Positions 7,220-12,390 of a DNA stretch of 15,770 bases are shown here, piece by piece. Under the pieces are notes generated by a model that saw only the letters and a program-made list of their open reading frames with translations, was not told the DNA's origin and searched no databases. Each line of letters opens with the position of its first letter. Within the stretch, counting starts at the first letter, position 1. A program made the position numbers and the translations under genes. The DNA is from Lentisphaeria bacterium (GTDB lineage: Bacteria > Verrucomicrobiota > Lentisphaeria > Oligosphaerales > Oligosphaeraceae), in contig JAEDNB010000026.1 of assembly GCA_016302725.1 (NCBI GenBank), positions 1 to 15,770 of the forward strand. The letters run 5' to 3'.

Positions 7220-8107
7220 ATGGGAAAGGGAATTGTCTTTGCGGGGCAGGGTGCCCAGCATCCCGGAATGGGGATGGCATTGGCGGAGGGCTCCCCCGCC
7301 GCCGCCGCGGTTTACCGGGAGGCCGACCGGCTCCTGGGGTGGGAGGTGTCGTCCCTGTGCTTCCGGGGCACCATGGAGGAGTTGACCGCCTGCGCCCGTT
7401 GCCAGCCAGCCATCTTTGTCACCAGCCTTGCGGGCTATGCCGCCCTGCGGGAGCGGGAGCCTTCGCAGGCCCTGCCCGTGGCCCTGGGGGGGCTTTCCCT
7501 GGGGGAACTCTCCGCCTTGACCGTCTCGGGGGCGGTGGATTTCGAGACAGGGCTCCGCATGGTGGCCCGACGGGGGGAGTTGATGGACCAGTGCTGCCGT
7601 GCGCGTCCCGGGGCCATGGGGGCGGTAGTGGGCTGCGACGAGGCGGTGCTGGAGGAGGCATGCCGGGAGAGCGGGGTCTGGGTGGCCAACTACAACTGCC
7701 CAGGACAGCGCATCGTCAGCGGCGAGGCCGCCCGGGTGGACCGGTGCCTGGCCTCCCTGGAGGGCAAGGCCGTGAAACTCCAGAGGCTGGCCGTGGCCGG
7801 CGCCTTCCACTCCCCCATGATGGAGGAGGCCGCCCAGGCCTTCCGCGAGTTCCTGGAGAAAATCCCCTTCCAGGCGCCCCAAATCCCCCTGGTCCACAAT
7901 GTGACGGGGGGGTGGACGGAGGAGGCGGGACTCCCCCTCCCCGAATTGCTGGCACGCCAGATCTCCTCCCCCGTGCGGTGGGAGGCCTGCGCCAAGGCCC
8001 TGATGGAGAAGGCGGATTCCCTGGAGGAAGTGGGGCCCGGCAGGGTCCTGGCTGGCCTCATGCGGCGCATCCAGCGAAATTTCCCCGTCCAGTCCATGGA
8101 CCTGTAG
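7220..8107 (+). CDS. fabD: Malonyl-CoA:ACP transacylase FabD
   Basis: FabD, 295 residues, moves malonyl from CoA to the acyl carrier protein, supplying the extender unit of type II fatty acid synthesis. Seen: GQGAQHPGMG (9-18, oxyanion loop), TACARCQPAIFVTS (56-69), the nucleophile elbow GLSLGELSAL with Ser93, the malonyl-carboxylate-binding Arg118, NYNCPGQRIVSG (158-168), the catalytic His197 in GAFHSPMM, and SSPVRWEAC. The elbow has Leu where E. coli has His (GHSLG); the Leu form also occurs in other lineages, such as cyanobacteria and plastids, so the enzyme should be active. The frame is open upstream from a GTG at 7145, but the conserved N-terminus MGKGIVFAGQG and CAGGAGAGG at 7205-7213 fix the ATG at 7220. 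fabG follows after 40 purine-rich bases. Confidence 0.96.
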   Translation: MGKGIVFAGQGAQHPGMGMALAEGSPAAAAVYREADRLLGWEVSSLCFRGTMEELTACARCQPAIFVTSLAGYAALREREPSQALPVALGGLSLGELSALTVSGAVDFETGLRMVARRGELMDQCCRARPGAMGAVVGCDEAVLEEACRESGVWVANYNCPGQRIVSGEAARVDRCLASLEGKAVKLQRLAVAGAFHSPMMEEAAQAFREFLEKIPFQAPQIPLVHNVTGGWTEEAGLPLPELLARQISSPVRWEACAKALMEKADSLEEVGPGRVLAGLMRRIQRNFPVQSMDL

Positions 8108-8147
8108 AACCCGTAACGGCAAAAGAACAGAGGAGAAGAACAAGGAA

Positions 8148-8906
8148 ATGGGAGTGCTTGAAGGGCAGAACGCCGTGGTCACCGGGGGCACCCGGGGCAT
8201 TGGACGGGCCATCGTGAAGGCCTTCTTGAAGGAGGGCGCCCGCGTCGCCCTCCTGGGAAGCCGCAGGGAAAGCGCACAGGCCGCCGCCCAGGAGGTGGCC
8301 AAAGAGTGCCAGGTGCCCGAAGCCATGGTCGCCGGCTATGGCTGCGACATCCGGAACACCCAGGAGGTCCACCAGGTCTTCGGCGAAATCCTCGCCGCCT
8401 TTGGACAAAGGCTGGACATCCTGGTCAACAATGCCGGAATCACCCGGGACAAGCTCATGGGGAGGATGTCCGAGGAAGACTGGGACGATGTCCTGGACAC
8501 CAACCTCAAGGGGGTCTACAATGGCATCCACGCCGCCGTCATGCCCATGCTCCGGCAACGGAAGGGCCGAATCGTCAACATCTCCTCCGTGGTGGGACTC
8601 CTGGGCAACCCCGGACAGGCCAACTACGCCGCCGCCAAGGCGGGAATCCTGGGCCTGACCAAGGCCATGGCACGGGAATGCGCCGGACGAAATGTCACCG
8701 TCAACGCCGTCGCCCCCGGCTTCGTGGAGACGGACATGACCAATGCCCTCCCCGAAGCCCTCCGGGAAAAACTGAAGACCCAGATTCCCCTGGGGCGCAT
8801 CGCCCAGCCCGAGGAAATCGCCGCCGCCGTACTCTTCCTGGCTTCCCCCGCCGCCGCCTACATCACAGGCCAGGTCCTCTCCGTGGACGGCGGCATGGCC
8901 ATGTAG
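8148..8906 (+). CDS. fabG: 3-oxoacyl-[acyl-carrier-protein] reductase FabG
   Basis: FabG, 252 residues, an NADPH-dependent short-chain dehydrogenase reducing beta-ketoacyl-ACP in each elongation round. It shows the nucleotide-binding TGGTRGIG (12-19), NNAG (94-97), Asn119, the catalytic Ser147 in NISSVVG, and Tyr160 and Lys164 in QANYAAAKAG. It ends with PEEIAAAVLFLASPAAAYITGQVLSVDGGMAM, the usual FabG tail. SDR paralogues are common, but position between fabD and acpP and the NPGQANYAAAKAG motif make FabG the natural call. AGGAG (8131-8135) and AAGGA (8142-8146) precede the ATG; neither spacing is ideal. Third positions are rich in C and A and poor in T, in strong contrast to plsX and acpP. 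A GC-rich hairpin follows the stop. Confidence 0.95.
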   Translation: MGVLEGQNAVVTGGTRGIGRAIVKAFLKEGARVALLGSRRESAQAAAQEVAKECQVPEAMVAGYGCDIRNTQEVHQVFGEILAAFGQRLDILVNNAGITRDKLMGRMSEEDWDDVLDTNLKGVYNGIHAAVMPMLRQRKGRIVNISSVVGLLGNPGQANYAAAKAGILGLTKAMARECAGRNVTVNAVAPGFVETDMTNALPEALREKLKTQIPLGRIAQPEEIAAAVLFLASPAAAYITGQVLSVDGGMAM

Positions 8907-8914
8907 TCCCCAGG

Positions 8915-8955
8915 GCCCTCCCGCACGCACCGCCCCTGGCGGCCGCCGGGAGGGC
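8915..8955 (+). other. GC-rich hairpin after fabG
   Basis: GCCCTCCCG (8915-8923) and CGGGAGGGC (8947-8955) are perfect nine-base inverted repeats with a 23-base loop, starting nine bases after the fabG stop. There is no U-tract on the + strand (GCTTGAAAAAC follows), so it is not a classical intrinsic terminator. It may protect the fabG transcript's 3' end or aid factor-dependent termination before the acpP promoter. Confidence 0.55.
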
Positions 8956-8957
8956 GC

Positions 8958-8985
8958 TTGAAAAACAAAGGCCACGCATTATCTT
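8958..8985 (+). promoter_or_regulatory. Candidate sigma-70-type promoter for acpP
   Basis: TTGAAA (8958-8963) and TATCTT (8980-8985) are separated by 16 bases; they match five of six and four of six bases of the bacterial consensus. They lie in an AT-rich stretch just after the fabG hairpin. A start near 8992 would give acpP an untranslated leader of about 200 bases. The octamer ATCTTACA overlapping the -10 also occurs just before the dapA start codon (4209-4216). Confidence 0.5.
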
Positions 8986-9009
8986 ACACCGTCTTACTTG
9001 CGGAGTGGG

Positions 9010-9051
9010 GGAATTTTTCCTTTTTGTCATAAATTCCGTAAGATTGTCATA
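9010..9051 (+). promoter_or_regulatory. Inverted repeat and repeated octamer in the acpP leader
   Basis: GGAATTT (9010-9016) and AAATTCC (9031-9037) are a perfect seven-base inverted repeat with a 14-base gap. TTGTCATA occurs twice, at 9024-9031 and 9044-9051, exactly 20 bases apart. Together they could be an operator or an RNA structure in the leader. A short hairpin TCCTG/CAGGA with a T-rich loop follows at 9057-9073. I do not recognise a known regulator site such as FapR or FabT. Confidence 0.4.
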
Positions 9052-9169
9052 GCCTGTCCTGCTTTTTTCAGGAAGAAATCCCTGGAATCCGTCCCCCTGT
9101 TCTTTTGTCGAAGGAGGCGTTTCCCTTCCCTTGAGGAGGGTGGTGGCAATCCGCACGTCAGTCCCCAAC

Positions 9170-9182
9170 CATTTAGGAGTTT
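9170..9182 (+). promoter_or_regulatory. acpP ribosome-binding element shared with rpmF
   Basis: CATTTAGGAGTTT at 9170-9182 is identical to 5720-5732 upstream of rpmF. AGGAG is the Shine-Dalgarno core, 10 bases before the acpP ATG and 11 before the rpmF ATG. Both genes encode small, very abundant proteins, so the shared context may be a strong initiation element. Confidence 0.55.
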
Positions 9183-9188
9183 TGTCGC

Positions 9189-9452
9189 ATGGACGCAGAG
9201 AACGATGTTTTCAAGAAGGTTCGCACGGTCATTGTGGAGCAATTGGGTGTCCGGGAGGACCAGGTGACTCCCGAGGCCCGTTTCATTGAGGATCTGAATG
9301 CGGACTCTTTGGACATTGTGGAGCTTGTGATGAAGTTCGAGGCCGAGTTTGGCCTGCCCACCATTCCTGACGACGTGGTGGAGAATATGCAGACTGTGGG
9401 CAAGGCCGCGGAGTACATTGAGAAGGCCAGCGGCAAGGACGCCGAGGCCTAG
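9189..9452 (+). CDS. acpP: Acyl carrier protein
   Basis: Acyl carrier protein, 87 residues, acidic and helical, carries growing acyl chains on a 4'-phosphopantetheine arm. The attachment site is Ser40 in DLNADSLDIVELVM, followed by EAEFGLPTIPDDVVENMQTVGKAAEYI, the typical helices II-IV. The N-terminus has a short extra MDAEN compared with E. coli, and the tail ends GKDAEA. The ATG at 9189 is preceded by AGGAG at 9175-9179. Codons end largely in G, C or T: by hand count 19 codons end in T and only 2 in A, unlike fabG. The gene has its own leader with a promoter candidate and is separated from fabF by a long 363-bp gap, so it may be transcribed partly as a monocistron, which would suit its high abundance. 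Confidence 0.97.
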   Translation: MDAENDVFKKVRTVIVEQLGVREDQVTPEARFIEDLNADSLDIVELVMKFEAEFGLPTIPDDVVENMQTVGKAAEYIEKASGKDAEA

Positions 9453-9815
9453 TTTTCCGGTTTCGCGGCTTTCCGTTCCGCTTCCCCCTCCTGGAGCCGT
9501 CTTCCTCCCCGTGCCTTTCCTTTTCTTTCCGTGAGAAGGGGATGGGGAGAGGTCCGGCTTTCCGGGTCGCCGAGGCCATCTTGCTTTCCGCATTTCCCCT
9601 GTTTTGGTGTTGCGTGGAAGTCGGATGGCCTTTTCCGCATACTGCGGGTGGGCTGGAGGAGGCCGCTTGGGCCGTGGCCCCTTCCCGTTCCGCCTCCCTA
9701 TGCCGGGCGTGACCGTCCGGGGAGCGTGGCCGGGCTGGTTCGCCCTTTGGGTGGCGGGGATGTCCCCGGGGAGTTTTTGGGAGTTGTCGTTCAGCAGAGA
9801 GAGGAGCATCAGGCC
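9453..9815. other. Long intergenic gap between acpP and fabF
   Basis: 363 bp with no credible gene, although the fabF frame stays open back to 9531 because stops are rare in this GC-rich DNA. A pyrimidine-rich tract covers about 9465-9530. GGTCCGG (9551-9557) can pair with CCGGGTC (9562-9568) around CTTT, with two G-U pairs, and CCGCA-TAC-TGCGG (9635-9647) is a small hairpin. Neither has a clear U-tract directly after it. I find no convincing promoter. The fabF ribosome-binding site GAGGAG lies at 9801-9806. Confidence 0.55.
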
Positions 9816-11072
9816 ATGAAGGCGAAGAGCGAGCGTCGTGTTGTGGTGACGGGGCTGGGAGTGGTCTCTCCCCTGGGCAGTGCGTTGGATTGTGTCTGGT
9901 CGAACCTTTTGGAGGGGGTGAGCGGGATCCGGCTTTTGGAGGAGTACGGGGAGGACTACCGCTGCCGGGTGGGGGGGCGTGTGTCCGGCCTGGAACTGGA
10001 CCACTACCTTACTCCCAAGGAGCAGCAGCGCATGGACCCCTTCTGCTGGTATGCCGTGGCCGCCAGCGACCAGGCCCTGGCCCAGGGCGGGCTGAAGGCG
10101 GGGGAGGGCATCGCCCCGGAGGAGATCGGGGTCATGATTTCCTCGGGCATCGGCGGGCTCCAGACCATCTACACCCAGGATATGCGGCTGCTGAAATCCG
10201 GGCCGCGCATGGTCTCCCCCATGACCGTCCCCATGATGATTGGGGACATGGCCTCGGGCATGGTGGCCATCCGTCACCATCTCCAGGGGCCCAATTTCGG
10301 CATCGTCTCCGCCTGCGCCAGCGGGCTCCACGCCGTGGGGGAGGCAGCCTGGGTAATCCGCCGGGGGGATGCGGAGGCCATGCTGGCCGGCGGCTCGGAG
10401 AATGGCATCATGGCTCTGGGCCTGGCCGCCTTCGGCTCCATGCGGGCATTGACTTCCCGGAACCAGGACCCCCAGGGGGCCAGCAGGCCCTTTGACGCGG
10501 AACGGGATGGATTCGTGCCCGGCTCGGGGGCCGGCGTCCTCCTGCTGGAGGAACTGGAACATGCCCGGGCCAGGGGGGCGGAAATCCTGGCGGAGGTGTC
10601 GGGATACGGGGCCACCGGCGACGCCTACCATGTCACCGCCCCCTCCGCCGATGGCTCCGGCGCGGCCCGTGCCATTTCCATCGCCCTGGCCCATGCCGGG
10701 GTGGCTCCCGAGGAGGTCGGCTACGTGAATGCCCACGGCACCAGCACCCCCATGAACGACGCCGTGGAGACCAAGGCCCTCAAGCTGGCCCTGGGGGAAC
10801 ATGCCCGGCATGTGCCCATCTCCAGCACCAAGTCCATGACCGGCCACCTCCTGGGGGCGGCCGGCGGCTTCGAATCCCTGGTGTGCGTCAAGGCGGTGAA
10901 GGAGGGAAAGGCCCCCGGCACCATCAATCTCCATCACCCGGACCCGGAGTGCGACCTGGACTATATGCCGAACGAGGCCCGCGCCCTCCCCGGACTGCGC
11001 CACGCCCTCAAGTTGAACATGGGCTTCGGCGGCCACAACGCCGCCGTCCTCTTCTCCCGCTTCGAAGGATAG
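9816..11072 (+). CDS. fabF: Beta-ketoacyl-ACP synthase II (KAS II) FabF
   Basis: FabF, 418 residues, condenses malonyl-ACP with acyl-ACP to elongate fatty acids. The thiolase-fold catalytic residues are all present: Cys167 in IVSACASGLHAVGEA, His307 in NAHGTSTPMND, Lys339 and His344 in STKSMTGHLLGAAGG. The opening RRVVVTGLGVVSPLG (7-21) and the end LKLNMGFGGHNAAVLF are typical. Residue numbers run four above E. coli FabF, consistent with a slightly longer N-terminus. Position after acpP supports FabF rather than FabB. I chose the ATG at 9816 for its GAGGAG at 9801-9806; the upstream open frame lacks family similarity. Third positions drift from G/T-rich at the 5' end to C-rich at the 3' end. 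With fabH absent here, it is one candidate for chain initiation by decarboxylation, but that is speculation. Confidence 0.96.
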   Translation: MKAKSERRVVVTGLGVVSPLGSALDCVWSNLLEGVSGIRLLEEYGEDYRCRVGGRVSGLELDHYLTPKEQQRMDPFCWYAVAASDQALAQGGLKAGEGIAPEEIGVMISSGIGGLQTIYTQDMRLLKSGPRMVSPMTVPMMIGDMASGMVAIRHHLQGPNFGIVSACASGLHAVGEAAWVIRRGDAEAMLAGGSENGIMALGLAAFGSMRALTSRNQDPQGASRPFDAERDGFVPGSGAGVLLLEELEHARARGAEILAEVSGYGATGDAYHVTAPSADGSGAARAISIALAHAGVAPEEVGYVNAHGTSTPMNDAVETKALKLALGEHARHVPISSTKSMTGHLLGAAGGFESLVCVKAVKEGKAPGTINLHHPDPECDLDYMPNEARALPGLRHALKLNMGFGGHNAAVLFSRFEG

Positions 11073-11079
11073 CCAGGCC

Positions 11080-12225
11080 ATGGCGGTTTTCACGTCCGAC
11101 AATGGGGCCCGCGCCCAGGTGCTGAAAGGGGTGCGGCGCCTGGTGGTGAAGGTGGGAAGCAATCTCCTGCGGGAGGCGCCGGGGGAGCGCACGGAGCAAC
11201 TGGTGGCCCAGTTGCTGGAGGTGCGCGCCCGGGGAGTGGAGGTAATCCTGGTGACCTCCGGCGCCATCCCCTTGGGCATGACTATCCTGGGAAAGCGCCG
11301 CCGCCCCCGGGAACTGGCCCGGATCCAGGGACTCTCCGCCCTGGGACAGGGATATCTGATGCGCTTCTACGAGAATGCCTGCGACAGCCGGGGCGCACAC
11401 TGCGCCCAGCTCCTCCTCACCGCCGCCGACCTCCGGGACCGGGAGAGGAATGTGCGCGTGGCCGATTGCCTGCGGGCGCTCCTGGAGGAGGGTATCCTCC
11501 CCATCGTCAATGAAAACGACTCCGTCTGCGTGGAGGAAATCAAAATCGGCGACAACGACACCCTGGCCGCCATGGTGGCCACCATGATGGGGGCGCAGCT
11601 CACGGTGCTCATGACCACCGTGGACGCTTTCCACGCCATGGGGAAGGACGGCTCCTTCGGGGAGCGCTTCAGCGTGGTGACCTCCCTGGACAAGGGGCTG
11701 CTGGCCATGGCAGGGGCCACCGACGGAAACCCCTATTCCACCGGCGGCATGATGACAAAACTCCACGCCGCCTCCATCTGCACCGCGGGAGGCTATGCCA
11801 TGGCCATCCTGGACGGACGGGATTTCGGGACGCTCCCCCGCTTCCTGGACGGGGAGGACATCGGCACCCTTTTCTGCCAGACGGAGGCCCGCAAGACCAT
11901 GGGGTCCTGGCAGCGTTTCCTGGCCTTCTTCTCCGAACCCGTGGGCGCCATGGTGGTGGATGACGGCGCCAGGGACGCCCTCCTCCACGAGAACCGCAGC
12001 CTCCTTCCTGGGGGCGTCCTGGGGGTCTCCGGGGTCTTCCGCAAGGGGGAACCCGTGCGGATCCTGGATGCCCGACGCCAGGAAATCGGCCGGGGCATCG
12101 CCAATTTCTCCAGCGAAGAACTCCTGCGCATCTGCGGCGAACGCAGCACCCGCCTGGCGGCGCTGCTGGGGCATCCCGTGGAATCCCCCGAGGCGGTCCA
12201 CAAGGACTATCTGGTCTTGCGCTGA
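11080..12225 (+). CDS. proB: Glutamate 5-kinase ProB with PUA domain
   Basis: ProB, 381 residues, phosphorylates glutamate with ATP, the first and feedback-controlled step of proline synthesis. The amino-acid-kinase domain shows LVVKVGSNLL (21-30), VTSGAIPLGM (58-67), LSALGQGYLM (85-94), NENDSV (144-149), GDND (157-160) and STGGMMTKLHAA (220-231), where GTGGM is commoner. The C-terminal PUA domain (about 280-370) carries GAMVVDDGARDALL, SLLPGGVLGVSGVF and GRGIANFSSEEL. Length fits the PUA-bearing form. It starts only 7 bp after fabF, with GAAGGA inside the fabF end as ribosome-binding site, so it is likely translated from the fabF message. proA, the usual partner, is not adjacent, and a metabolic reason for linkage to fabF is not evident. 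Confidence 0.95.
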   Translation: MAVFTSDNGARAQVLKGVRRLVVKVGSNLLREAPGERTEQLVAQLLEVRARGVEVILVTSGAIPLGMTILGKRRRPRELARIQGLSALGQGYLMRFYENACDSRGAHCAQLLLTAADLRDRERNVRVADCLRALLEEGILPIVNENDSVCVEEIKIGDNDTLAAMVATMMGAQLTVLMTTVDAFHAMGKDGSFGERFSVVTSLDKGLLAMAGATDGNPYSTGGMMTKLHAASICTAGGYAMAILDGRDFGTLPRFLDGEDIGTLFCQTEARKTMGSWQRFLAFFSEPVGAMVVDDGARDALLHENRSLLPGGVLGVSGVFRKGEPVRILDARRQEIGRGIANFSSEELLRICGERSTRLAALLGHPVESPEAVHKDYLVLR

Positions 12226-12356
12226 CCCCGCTTCGCCGCCCCCCTCTTTCCCACTCGAATCCCCCTGCGCCGGGCCCCCGTCCCGCCGTCCCCCCTTCCC
12301 AGGGCAGGCGGCGGAGGCCACGGGCCGACGGCCCCGCCTTGACCCGGGAACCGATT

Positions 12357-12382
12357 CCCCCTCCACCCCCATCCCCTCCCCC
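12357..12382 (-). promoter_or_regulatory. G-quadruplex motif opposite the U32 gene's ribosome-binding region
   Basis: On the minus strand, four G runs of 5, 4, 5 and 5 are separated by loops of 1, 2 and 4 bases, ending eight bases before the ATG at 12391. A second motif (runs of 3, 6, 3 and 5; loops 2, 5 and 2) lies at 12275-12300. On the + strand the same region is C-rich and contains no Shine-Dalgarno sequence. Confidence 0.45.
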
Positions 12383-12390
12383 ACGCATCC

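Noticed and set aside
9531..9815. In-frame upstream extension of fabF by 95 codons
   Set aside because: The predicted residues resemble no FabF N-terminus, and a good ribosome-binding site precedes the ATG at 9816.
12254..12275. Sequence resembling the T-loop and 3' end of a tRNA (TCGAATCCCCC)
   Set aside because: The matching 5' T-stem of Gs is absent and no anticodon or D arm is found upstream.
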